A DNA stretch of 5,552 bases from Lysobacteraceae bacterium (GCA_012516015.1 JAAYXG010000445.1:1-5552), one strand, 5' to 3'. Counted from the stretch's first letter, positions 1 to 5,043 are shown. The notes: generated by a model not told the origin, from the letters alone. Made by a program: numbers and translations.

Positions 1-468
1 CGTGAAGAATCCTTGCGCGAGCGATTCGATGAGCACGAGATGGCCGTTGAGCGCGAGGAACGTGAGCGTCACGAGCAACATATAGAGTTGCCCCAACACA
101 GGCGTGCTCGCGCCCCGCATCGGATCGACGTTAAAGGCGAAGCTCAAACCCATCGTGTTCGATAGGAGCTGCCCGCCCATCGCAAGCGCATCGAAGATGA
201 TCTGCAACGCAAAGCCGGTCGCCACACCGATGATCACCTGATGGAACGTGACGACGAGGCCGGCCGCGGAGAACGTGGGCACATCCGGCGGCGGCAGCAG
301 CGGCGCTACAATCAGCGTCACCGCCGCGGCGAACAGCAACCGCACCCGAGCGGGAACGAATTGCGCACCGAAAACCGGCACGACCATGAAACATGCTCCG
401 ATCCGCACGAACGGCCACAGATACTGTGCAAGCCAGTGCTCGAGCTGACCGGTCGTGATCGTAATCAT
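1..468 (-). CDS. fliR: Flagellar export gate protein FliR (N-terminal part, cut by window edge)
   Basis: Membrane protein of the flagellar type III export gate, forming the FliP-FliQ-FliR core in the basal body MS ring. Reading down from an ATG at 468, 156 codons are open to the window edge; family members are about 260 residues, so roughly 100 are missing. The N-terminus (MITITTGQLEHWLAQYLWPF) matches the usual FliR start, with an aromatic-rich stretch followed by VRIGACFMVVPVFG. A segment near residues 100-114 (GQLLSNTMGLSFAFN) and the NGHL motif near 141-144 are typical of FliR. Hydrophobic segments lie at about 10-33, 42-60, 71-98 and 126-150. The frame stays open upstream into the fliQ-fliR gap, with an in-frame GTG at 579, but family alignment favours the ATG at 468. 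No convincing Shine-Dalgarno sequence precedes it. Last gene of the fliLMNOPQR run in this window. Confidence 0.95.
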   Translation of the reverse strand, partial: MITITTGQLEHWLAQYLWPFVRIGACFMVVPVFGAQFVPARVRLLFAAAVTLIVAPLLPPPDVPTFSAAGLVVTFHQVIIGVATGFALQIIFDALAMGGQLLSNTMGLSFAFNVDPMRGASTPVLGQLYMLLVTLTFLALNGHLVLIESLAQGFFT

Positions 469-582
469 GGCGAATGGCGCACGGAGAACGGCGGACGGTG
501 AAAAGAACACCGCGAGCGCGCGACTTCTGGACTGCTGAGCATTCCACTTACTGTCCGCGGTCCGCAGTCGGCGATTCACCCC

Positions 583-608
583 GATGAGCGCGGCTCATCC
601 GATGAGCC
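583..608. repeat. Alternative hairpins over the fliQ stop codon
   Basis: The heptamer GATGAGC occurs at 583-589 and 601-607, and its complement GCTCATC at 593-599. The central copy can pair with either flank: 583-589 with 593-599 (3-nt loop), or 592-599 with 601-608 (8 bp around one centre base). The fliQ stop (595-597) lies inside. There is no T-run, so a rho-independent terminator is unlikely. In RNA the 8-bp version would need to open some pairs to form a loop. It may modulate read-through into fliR or be incidental. Confidence 0.4.
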
Positions 609-864
609 CCGGAACGCTCTCGAACAAATCCCGCGTGTAGCTCACGATCACCTTGAGCATCCACGGTCCTGCGACGACGAGCGCAACGGCCATGCCGACC
701 AGCTTCGGAATGAAGGAAAGGGTCATCTCGTTGATTTGCGTCGCCGCCTGAAACACGCCGACGAGCAACCCGACGAGCAGCGCCGTAAGCAGCAAGGGTG
801 CCGCAAGCAGTATGGTCGTCTCGAGGGCGCGCTGGCCGATGGTCATGATGAGATCGGGAGTCAT
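595..864 (-). CDS. fliQ: Flagellar export gate protein FliQ
   Basis: Small membrane subunit of the flagellar type III export gate, present in several copies around FliP/FliR. The 89-residue length is standard for the family. Two hydrophobic helices are visible (about 17-38 and 53-75), separated by the polar, conserved QAATQINEMTLSFIPK segment (39-54) that is diagnostic of FliQ. The N-terminus MTPDLIMTIGQRALE also fits. The ATG at 864 is preceded by GAGG (plus-strand 869-872) with a 4-nt spacer. It starts 14 bases after the fliP stop, so it is part of the same transcript. The stop is TGA at 595-597, inside a small palindrome. The next gene, fliR, begins only after a 126-base gap. Confidence 0.97.
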   Translation of the reverse strand: MTPDLIMTIGQRALETTILLAAPLLLTALLVGLLVGVFQAATQINEMTLSFIPKLVGMAVALVVAGPWMLKVIVSYTRDLFESVPGLIG

Positions 865-878
865 GGTGCCTCGAAGTG

Positions 879-1637
879 CTACGTATAGAAGCTCGCAGCG
901 AGCGTTCCCATGATCAGTCCCCAGCCGTCGACGAGGACGAAGAGCATGAGCTTGAACGGAAGGGAGATGAGCACGGGCGAGAGCATCATCATACCCATCG
1001 ACATCAGCACGCTCGCGACGACGAGATCGATGATGACGAACGGAATGAAGATCAAGAAGCCGATCTGAAATGCCGACTTGAGCTCGCTGGTCGCGAACGC
1101 CGGAACGAGAATTCTGAGCGGCACGTCTTCCGGTCTCTCGAAGCCCTGCCCGCCCGAAATGCGCACGAACGTTGCGATGTCGCTCTCGCGCGTTTGATTC
1201 AGCATGAACCGCTTCAGAGGTTCAGCGCCGTTCTCGAGAGCGGTCGTCGCATCGATCGTTCCCGCCATGTACGGCTGCACTGCTTCCGTGTTGATTTGAT
1301 CGACGACCGGACCCATCACGAACAGCGTCAGGAACAGCGACAGACCGATGAGTATTTGGTTCGGCGGCGCCTGGCCCGCACCGAGCGCCTGCCGCAGAAT
1401 GGCGAGCACGATCACGATGCGAGTGAACGACGTCATCATGAGCACGATGCCCGGCAGCAGCGTCACTGCCGTCATCAAGATCAGGATCTGCAGCGTGAGC
1501 GAGTATTGCTGCCCGCCGTTCGGGTCCGTCGTCACCGATACGGCCGGAATTCCGGCCGCCGACGCCAAGGACGGCGCGAGCAGGCAGACACCGCACACCA
1601 CCGCAAGCGCGCTCAACCAGCGGCGCGAGCGGCTCAT
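879..1637 (-). CDS. fliP: Flagellar export gate protein FliP
   Basis: Core pore-forming subunit of the flagellar type III export gate. At 252 residues it has the usual family length. It carries the cleavable signal peptide typical of FliP: positive MSRSRR, hydrophobic core at about 7-21, likely cleavage after the ASA/ASAA near 26-28. Conserved blocks include [19 protein letters not shown] (60-78), [15 protein letters not shown] (90-104), [10 protein letters not shown] (144-153), [17 protein letters not shown] (184-200) and [14 protein letters not shown] (226-239). About four membrane segments follow the signal (46-68, 94-113, 189-213, 226-246). The ATG overlaps the fliO stop by 4 bases (ATGA, 1634-1637), indicating translational coupling. 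A GGAG (plus-strand 1647-1650) lies 9 nt upstream within fliO. Confidence 0.98.
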   Translation of the reverse strand: MSRSRRWLSALAVVCGVCLLAPSLASAAGIPAVSVTTDPNGGQQYSLTLQILILMTAVTLLPGIVLMMTSFTRIVIVLAILRQALGAGQAPPNQILIGLSLFLTLFVMGPVVDQINTEAVQPYMAGTIDATTALENGAEPLKRFMLNQTRESDIATFVRISGGQGFERPEDVPLRILVPAFATSELKSAFQIGFLIFIPFVIIDLVVASVLMSMGMMMLSPVLISLPFKLMLFVLVDGWGLIMGTLAASFYT

Positions 1638-2158
1638 AGTCCGAGACTCCGCTTGAGAATCGCCTTGAACTGCAGATGCGGCGGCACTTGCGCGGCGCTT
1701 CCGGGCGCTTGCCGCGCACTTTCTTGTCCGAGAACCGACGTGCGCGACGGTATTGCGATCGGCTCGGAAAGCACATGCAACGTGTTCACGCTCCCCGACG
1801 CGACGCCGAGCAAGAGTTGTTGCTTACCGACTTGCACGAGCACCGCTCGCTCCTTCGGACCCAGCGCCACGTCGGCAATCACCTCGATCGCGCCCGGCGC
1901 GAGCCGCCCGAATCCCTTGAGACGACGCACCGCCCACGCCGCGGCAAACACGGCGGCCAACACGAGCAGCAGCGAGAGCGTCACTTGCACGAGCCCAGCC
2001 GTAGGTGAGGTTGCAACGGGCTCCGCGGCGCGCAGCGCCGCGAACGGTTCGGCTGCAAACGCCAGCGGAGCGGTCAGACAGACGAGGACACCGACATATG
2101 CACGTCGGAGCGCCTGCGATCCCCTTCGAACTGTCGTTCTCGCCTTCATCGAGCCCAT
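1634..2158 (-). CDS. fliO: Flagellar export assembly protein FliO
   Basis: FliO is a membrane protein that helps FliP assemble into the export gate; it is the least conserved gene of this set. Numbering from the GTG at 2161 (175 residues), a signal-peptide-like stretch (about 21-37, ending AFAAEP) is followed by one clear transmembrane helix (57-79) and a basic stop-transfer (RRLKGF). The cytoplasmic FliO domain has the typical [22 protein letters not shown] block (99-120). The C-terminal tail is Gln/Pro/Ala-rich with a basic end. Start choice is ambiguous: GTG at 2161 overlaps the fliN stop by 4 bases, ATG at 2158 overlaps it by 1 (TGATG), and another ATG lies at 2149. The ATG at 2158 is reported here. 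Only a weak AAG-rich Shine-Dalgarno precedes. Position between fliN and fliP supports the call. Confidence 0.92.
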   Translation of the reverse strand: MGSMKARTTVRRGSQALRRAYVGVLVCLTAPLAFAAEPFAALRAAEPVATSPTAGLVQVTLSLLLVLAAVFAAAWAVRRLKGFGRLAPGAIEVIADVALGPKERAVLVQVGKQQLLLGVASGSVNTLHVLSEPIAIPSRTSVLGQESARQAPGSAAQVPPHLQFKAILKRSLGL

Positions 2159-2502
2159 CACTTCAGCTTCTTGATCCGCTCCGCCGGGCTGATCACGTCC
2201 GTGAGTCGAATGCCGAACTTGTCGTTGACGACGACGACTTCGCCGTGCGCAACGAGCGTGCCGTTCACGAACACGTCCAGCGGCTCGCCGGCAGCGCGAT
2301 CGAGCTCGACGACCGAGCCTTGGTTGAGCTGCAGCAGATTGCGAATCGGAATTCGCGTGCGCCCCACCTCCATCGACAGCGTGACCGGAACGTCGAGGAT
2401 CACCTCGAGATTCACATCGCGCACGGAGTCGGAGGGTCCCTGGTCTTGAAGATCGCTGAACTCCGCAGCGCGTGCAGTGCTCTCGTTCGTTTTCGCGTTC
2501 AT
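2158..2502 (-). CDS. fliN: Flagellar motor switch protein FliN
   Basis: FliN forms the lower rim of the cytoplasmic C-ring, takes part in rotation switching and docks the FliH-FliI export ATPase. The 114-residue product has a short acidic/polar N-terminal region (1-30), then a complete SpoA-type FliN/FliM C-terminal domain (about 33-105). Typical elements are LEVILDVPVTLSMEVGRT (32-49), IPIRNLLQLNQGSVVELDR (51-69), EPLDVFVNGTLVAHGEVVVVNDKFGIRLTD (73-102) and a basic end RIKKLK. It is shorter than the enterobacterial protein, but the difference is in the variable N-terminus. ATG at 2502 starts 31 bases after the fliM stop. The Shine-Dalgarno is weak (a GGA about 7 nt upstream). The stop overlaps the fliO start. 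Confidence 0.97.
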   Translation of the reverse strand: MNAKTNESTARAAEFSDLQDQGPSDSVRDVNLEVILDVPVTLSMEVGRTRIPIRNLLQLNQGSVVELDRAAGEPLDVFVNGTLVAHGEVVVVNDKFGIRLTDVISPAERIKKLK

Positions 2503-2533
2503 GGTGAGTCCAAGTGAAATGAAATTGTCTAGA

Positions 2534-3541
2534 TCAGATCTTGCCCGTCAGCAGTTTGTCGAGAAGCTTCGGCTTGTGGCGCGCCACGCGCTCTTCGATC
2601 TGCACGGCTTGCTGACCGTGCGAGACACCGAACGTGCCGCGAAAGATCGGCACATCTTCCGCGTACAGCGTCGCCCGGCCATTGAAGTCGACCGGAATGA
2701 TGTCTCCCGGCTTGAGGTCGATGAGCTGCTGCATGGTGACGCGTCCGCGGCCGAGCACCGTCGAAAGTTCCACCTCGGCATCCTCGATTTCGTCCTTGAG
2801 CGCCTGCAGCCAGCGCTCGTCGTGCTCGACCCGATCGCTCGCGACACCCGCGTCCAGCAACTCACGAAGCGGCTCGAACATCGCGTACGGCATCGTGATA
2901 TGAAGATCCCCGCCGCCGCCGTCGAGCTCGATGTGAAAGCTCGTCACGACCACGATCTCGGTCGGGCTCACGATGTTTGCGAAGTGCGGGTTGATCTCCG
3001 AGTTGATGTATTCGATGTCGAGACGCGCGACCGTCGACCAGGCTTCTTTCGCGTCCGCGAAGATGTGCTTCAACAGGAGATTGATGACGCGCGTCTCGGT
3101 TACGGTGAACTCGCGTCCCTCGATCTTCGCGAAGCGCCCGTTGCCGCCGAAGAAATTGTCGACGACGGTAAAGACGAGCTTCGGATCGAGCACGACGAGC
3201 GCCGTACCGCGAAGCGGCAGAATTCGCACGAGATTCAAACTGGTCGGGACGTGCAGTCCCTGCACGTACTCGCTGAACTTGAGCATCTTGATCGGCGCGA
3301 CCGCGACTTCCGGCCCGCGGCGCAGCATATTGAAGAGGCTCGTGCGAAAGAGGCGCGCGAAGCGCTCGTTGATCATCTCGAGCGTGGGCATGCGCCCGCG
3401 CACGATTCGAACTTGATTCGCGAAATCGTAGGGACGCACCTCGCCCGGAGCCGCTTCAGGCTCGGTGTTGACGGCTCCGCTATCGACGCCGTGCAGGAGG
3501 GCGTCGATTTCGTCTTGGCTCAATACGTCGTTTGGACTCAT
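2534..3541 (-). CDS. fliM: Flagellar motor switch protein FliM
   Basis: FliM is the C-ring subunit that binds CheY-P and contacts FliG and FliN to reverse motor rotation. At 335 residues it matches the family length. The N-terminal CheY-P binding motif LSQDEIDALLHG (7-18) is intact. After a variable linker (19-36) comes the CheC-like middle domain (about 45-230) with the conserved GGNGRF motif (132-137) followed by EGREFTVTE (141-149). The C-terminal SpoA/FliN-like domain (about 255-320) includes LSTVLGRGRVTMQQLIDLKPGDIIPV. The ATG at 3541 is fixed by the family N-terminus. No clear Shine-Dalgarno precedes it in the 39-base gap after fliL, where a small GC hairpin (3562-3575) lies; translation may depend on coupling or on an unstructured start. 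Confidence 0.98.
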   Translation of the reverse strand: MSPNDVLSQDEIDALLHGVDSGAVNTEPEAAPGEVRPYDFANQVRIVRGRMPTLEMINERFARLFRTSLFNMLRRGPEVAVAPIKMLKFSEYVQGLHVPTSLNLVRILPLRGTALVVLDPKLVFTVVDNFFGGNGRFAKIEGREFTVTETRVINLLLKHIFADAKEAWSTVARLDIEYINSEINPHFANIVSPTEIVVVTSFHIELDGGGGDLHITMPYAMFEPLRELLDAGVASDRVEHDERWLQALKDEIEDAEVELSTVLGRGRVTMQQLIDLKPGDIIPVDFNGRATLYAEDVPIFRGTFGVSHGQQAVQIEERVARHKPKLLDKLLTGKI

Positions 3542-3561
3542 AGCTATCGGGTGACGAGGGA

Positions 3562-3575
3562 GGGGTAAGGACCCC
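3562..3575. repeat. Small GC hairpin in the fliL-fliM gap
   Basis: GGGGT (3562-3566) and ACCCC (3571-3575) can form a 5-bp stem with an AAGG loop (minus-strand loop CCTT). It sits between the fliL stop (3581) and the fliM start (3541). No T-run follows on either strand, so it is not a typical terminator. It could slightly affect ribosome movement or mRNA ends between the two genes; it is short enough to be chance. Confidence 0.25.
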
Positions 3576-3580
3576 GCCTG

Positions 3581-4099
3581 TTACTGCATTACGAAAGAGG
3601 TGAAGTACACCTGCTCCACGTTCGAGCCCTTCCCGCCTTCAGCATCGATGACGTTCGTGACGACTTCGAGCGCCTCCAGGCGAAGCTGCTCCTTGCCCTC
3701 GCGCGTGCTGATCGTGTCGTAGGTCTGGTTGCTGAGCAGCAGGAGCAGATCGTTCCGGATCACCGGATCGTGCTGTTTGATGAGATCCGCGGTCACCGGA
3801 TCGCGCGTCATGGCCTGCAGCGTCACTTGCAGGAAGCGCGTCATACCGCGCGCCTCGAAGTTCACGACGAAAGGCGGATCGAACTCGATGTAGATCGCGG
3901 GGCCTCGCGCCTTCTTGCCTCTCGCTGACGCGGCCTGACCGCCATCCTCCGCTACGACATCTGCATTGGAATGCGCGGTGAACCAGTACACGCCGCCGCC
4001 CGCGCCGGCAGCGGCGAGCAGCGCGACGAGCATCGTGACGACGAGCTTCGATCCTCCAGACGCCGATCGAGATTCATCGCCAATGGTCGACTCGGTCAT
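3581..4099 (-). CDS. fliL: Flagellar basal body-associated protein FliL
   Basis: FliL is a single-pass inner-membrane protein around the stator units that supports torque and motor function. From ATG at 4099 the product is 172 residues: a polar cytoplasmic N-terminus (1-18), one transmembrane helix (19-40), a flexible linker rich in Ala/Gly/Lys (45-66), then the periplasmic FliL domain. The domain shows YIEFDPPFVVNFE (70-82), RFLQVTLQAMTRD (88-100), HDPVIRNDLLLLLSNQTYDTISTREGKEQLR (110-140) and the family ending VYFTSFVMQ. The frame also has TTG at 4120 and ATG at 4108, but the predicted sigma-54 start site near 4128 and a GAGGA 8 nt upstream favour 4099. It is the promoter-proximal gene of the fliLMNOPQR run. 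Confidence 0.95.
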   Translation of the reverse strand: MTESTIGDESRSASGGSKLVVTMLVALLAAAGAGGGVYWFTAHSNADVVAEDGGQAASARGKKARGPAIYIEFDPPFVVNFEARGMTRFLQVTLQAMTRDPVTADLIKQHDPVIRNDLLLLLSNQTYDTISTREGKEQLRLEALEVVTNVIDAEGGKGSNVEQVYFTSFVMQ

Positions 4100-4107
4100 T
4101 CGAAACA

Positions 4108-4112
4108 TCCTC
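4108..4112 (-). promoter_or_regulatory. Ribosome binding site that decides the fliL start
   Basis: Minus-strand GAGGA lies 8 nt before the ATG at 4099. It overlaps the alternative ATG at 4108 and so argues against that start. A second GAGGA (plus-strand 4125-4129) lies too near the TTG at 4120 and at the predicted transcript start. The chosen site can sit in the loop of a 4-bp UCGA/UCGA hairpin (4100-4103 with 4111-4114), loop GGAUGUU. Confidence 0.7.
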
Positions 4113-4138
4113 GAGAACAAATTTCCTCGACCTTATTC

Positions 4139-4155
4139 AGCAAGGCGCGTGCCAG
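4139..4155 (-). promoter_or_regulatory. Sigma-54 (RpoN) promoter of the fliL operon
   Basis: The minus strand reads CTGGCACGCGCCTTGCT, an exact fit to the sigma-54 consensus YTGGCACG-N4-TTGCW: the -24 element TGGCAC at 4154-4149 and the -12 element TTGC at 4143-4140. With the C of the -12 GC at 4140, transcription would begin near 4128, giving a leader of about 29 nt before the fliL ATG. Sigma-54 control of fliL-type operons through an enhancer-binding protein (FleQ/FlrA or FlrC/FleR type) is established for polar flagella in gammaproteobacteria; which activator acts here is not visible. Confidence 0.88.
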
Positions 4156-4207
4156 CATGCATGGAACGCGCGTAAGTGTTTATGAAGCAAGGAAAATGCT
4201 GGAAATT

Positions 4208-4233
4208 TCGAGTGTGAGATAGAACACACTCGA
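4208..4233. promoter_or_regulatory. Inverted repeat, candidate activator site upstream of fliL
   Basis: TCGAGTGTG (4208-4216) and CACACTCGA (4225-4233) are perfect 9-bp inverted arms separated by 8 bases. The centre lies about 92 bases upstream of the predicted sigma-54 start, in the distance range normal for enhancer-binding protein sites. The CGAGTGTGA half-site recurs at 4260-4268, exactly 51 bases away. It does not match an activator consensus I can recall with confidence. On an RNA it would be a 9-bp hairpin, but no T-run follows. Confidence 0.5.
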
Positions 4234-4265
4234 CATGACGCGACAGAAAGTTGGCGGCGCGAGTG

Positions 4266-4277
4266 TGACGCGCGTCA
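4266..4277. promoter_or_regulatory. 12-bp perfect palindrome, possible second protein site
   Basis: TGACGCGCGTCA is perfectly self-complementary, centred about 143 bases upstream of the predicted fliL start and 51 bases from the centre of the 4208-4233 repeat. A half copy TGACGCG is at 4236-4242. The symmetry suggests a dimeric DNA-binding protein, but GC-rich palindromes of this size can arise by chance. Confidence 0.3.
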
Positions 4278-4344
4278 GATGGCGACGGCACGAAGCACGG
4301 CGTCACGAAGTGATCAAGTCGACGGAGCGCGCAAGTTGCTCTCG

Positions 4345-4371
4345 TTCCTTTCTTCTTTCTTTTCTTCTTCC
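4345..4371. other. 27-nt pure pyrimidine tract (purine on the minus strand)
   Basis: Every base from 4345 to 4371 is C or T on the plus strand, mostly TTC/TTTC units with near mirror symmetry. It stands out from the GC-rich surroundings and lies between the nested inverted repeat and the fliL upstream region. Such tracts can form triplex (H-DNA) or bend DNA; no specific function can be assigned. Confidence 0.5.
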
Positions 4372-4394
4372 AACTCGGAACCGGAAGGCACCGA

Positions 4395-4507
4395 GGGTCT
4401 GACGGTCGGCACGTGTTTCGGGAGCATCGAAAACAGGACGTTTTCGTTGCAGGCCTACATGGATGTATTCACGGCCGGTCCCGAAACACGTGCCGACCGT
4501 CAGACCC
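4395..4507. repeat. Nested inverted repeat: perfect 29-bp arms enclosing two hairpins
   Basis: The arms 4395-4423 and 4479-4507 are perfect reverse complements over 29 bp, outer ends GGGTCT/AGACCC, and contain CACGTG. The 55-base interior is itself structured. Hairpin A (4424-4450) pairs 10 of 11 positions, with one T-T mismatch and loop AGGAC. Hairpin B (4452-4476) has GGCC ends, a TACA/TGTA stem around TGGA and a 5-base bulge. The whole folds as a three-way junction with almost no unpaired bases. No adjacent target-site duplication was found (CCGAG at 4391-4395 and 4513-4517 is not symmetric about the arms) and no transposase is present. From memory, ACATGGATGTATTCACGG-like strings recur in intergenic repeats of several gammaproteobacteria; this is unverified. 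It could be a non-autonomous mobile element, a dispersed intergenic repeat or a structured RNA. Confidence 0.9.
4424..4476 (+). ncRNA. Candidate RNA with two GGA-displaying hairpins (CsrA/RsmA-like sites)
   Basis: Read as plus-strand RNA, hairpin A presents ACAGGACGU at its tip and hairpin B presents UACAUGGAUGUA. The second is close to the known CsrA/RsmA recognition pattern (ACA-N-GGA-UGU with GGA in a hairpin loop); the first lacks one base of that pattern. On the minus strand the loops would be UCC, so only plus-strand transcripts would show this. No plus-strand promoter could be identified, so expression is uncertain. An RNA role is an inference. Confidence 0.3.
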
Positions 4508-4609
4508 GCTGGCCGAGTCTGGCACTACCCACGATCTCTCGCAGATGGATCAAGACGCCAGAAGCAACCGGCGGCCGACACGCGCGCGCGGGAATCAGGC
4601 ACCCGCTCT

Positions 4610-5008
4610 CTACGGCTTGCTGATCGCGCGAAGCACGTGCGCACGCACGGACATCCGCCCTTGCTCGTCCCATTCGAACAGCGGTTCGTTCGCAAGCGTC
4701 GCCGGCCAGAGCACGCGACTGGAGTCCGTCACGGCCCGATCGAGCCCGAGCACTAACGCGGCACCGCAATGAACAGCGAGCCGTTGGAGACTTTGCTCCA
4801 TCCCGCTTGCTCGTATCGGTGCCTGAAACCAGACACCCGAAGCGTCGATCAGGATCGCGAGGCAATGCGCGTCTTCGAGCGACCCCGAACGGACTTCGCC
4901 GATCGCGCGAATCTGCGCGAGCGGCACGCGCCAGTGCGCATCCTGCGGCCCGAAGAATGCGACACTCTCCTCGTCCACGACAATCGACGCGGCGTGACAG
5001 ACGCTCAT
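4610..5008 (-). CDS. Unrecognised 132-residue protein between fliK and fliL
   Basis: I do not recognise this protein. It is judged real because its codons show the strong G/C third-position preference of its neighbours and its composition is balanced, whereas the overlapping minus-strand frame (4500-5036) is Arg-rich and looks like a shadow. The N-terminal half alternates hydrophobic and polar residues (ASIVVDEESVAFFG 7-20, HWRVPLAQIRAIGEV 25-39, CLAILIDASGVWFQAP 49-64), suggesting a beta-rich fold, loosely like a bacterial PH-type domain, followed by a probable helix (MEQSLQRLAVHCG 70-82). No signal peptide or membrane helix is seen, so it is probably cytoplasmic. It shares strand and locus with the flagellar genes but is separated on both sides by non-coding DNA, so it may be transcribed alone. 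Only a weak AGG lies 13 nt before the ATG at 5008. Confidence 0.75.
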   Translation of the reverse strand: MSVCHAASIVVDEESVAFFGPQDAHWRVPLAQIRAIGEVRSGSLEDAHCLAILIDASGVWFQAPIRASGMEQSLQRLAVHCGAALVLGLDRAVTDSSRVLWPATLANEPLFEWDEQGRMSVRAHVLRAISKP

Positions 5009-5015
5009 GGGCTGG

Positions 5016-5043
5016 ATTGTACCTGTCGGGAGACACGACCCAA
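5016..5043 (-). promoter_or_regulatory. Possible sigma-70 promoter for the 132-residue gene
   Basis: On the minus strand TTGGGT (5043-5038) and TACAAT (5021-5016) are separated by 16 bases. The -10 element has one mismatch to TATAAT; the -35 is weak (TTG only). The -10 ends 7 bases before the ATG at 5008, so the transcript would start at or next to the start codon and be leaderless. If so, the lack of a good Shine-Dalgarno is explained. Tentative. Confidence 0.35.

Larger units (their letters stand above)
4155..4609. other. Long non-coding stretch between the 132-residue gene and fliL
   Basis: About 455 bases with no credible gene on either strand. Plus-strand reading frames here run straight through the inverted repeat and have low-complexity Ser/Arg composition, so they are judged spurious. 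Contents, described separately: upstream inverted repeat (4208-4233), 12-bp palindrome (4266-4277), pyrimidine tract (4345-4371) and nested inverted repeat (4395-4507). There is also a short run of alternating purine-pyrimidine bases at 4578-4590. No rho-independent terminator with a T-run was seen after the 132-residue gene. Confidence 0.7.

Noticed and set aside
131..547. 138-codon minus-strand frame over the fliR start
   Set aside because: It is out of frame with fliR, whose translation matches the FliR family closely; the alternative product is Arg/Ala-rich and unlike any protein I know.
876..2174. 432-codon plus-strand open frame opposite fliP and fliO
   Set aside because: It is antisense to two clearly recognised genes, extremely rich in Arg/His/Glu, and explained by the GC-biased codon use of the opposite strand.
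2477..3568. 363-codon plus-strand open frame opposite fliM
   Set aside because: It exactly shadows the fliM frame and has low-complexity charged composition with no recognisable domain.
4395..4507. Integron attC site or REP/BIME element
   Set aside because: The arms are perfectly complementary without attC core ends or extrahelical bases, no integrase is present, and the sequence lacks the usual REP tetranucleotide signature. Only the general inverted-repeat form is shared.
4515..4530. Plus-strand TGGCAC as a second sigma-54 promoter
   Set aside because: No TTGC follows at the required spacing (ACGAT instead), so the -12 element is missing.
4279..4623. 114-codon plus-strand frame through the nested inverted repeat
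   Set aside because: It encodes low-complexity Ser-rich sequence from the pyrimidine tract and both repeat arms, and has no Shine-Dalgarno or family resemblance.
4500..5036. 178-codon minus-strand frame overlapping the 132-residue gene
   Set aside because: It is very Arg/Ala-rich, typical of a shifted frame in GC-rich DNA, and runs into the inverted repeat. The 132-codon frame has natural composition and neighbour-like codon use.
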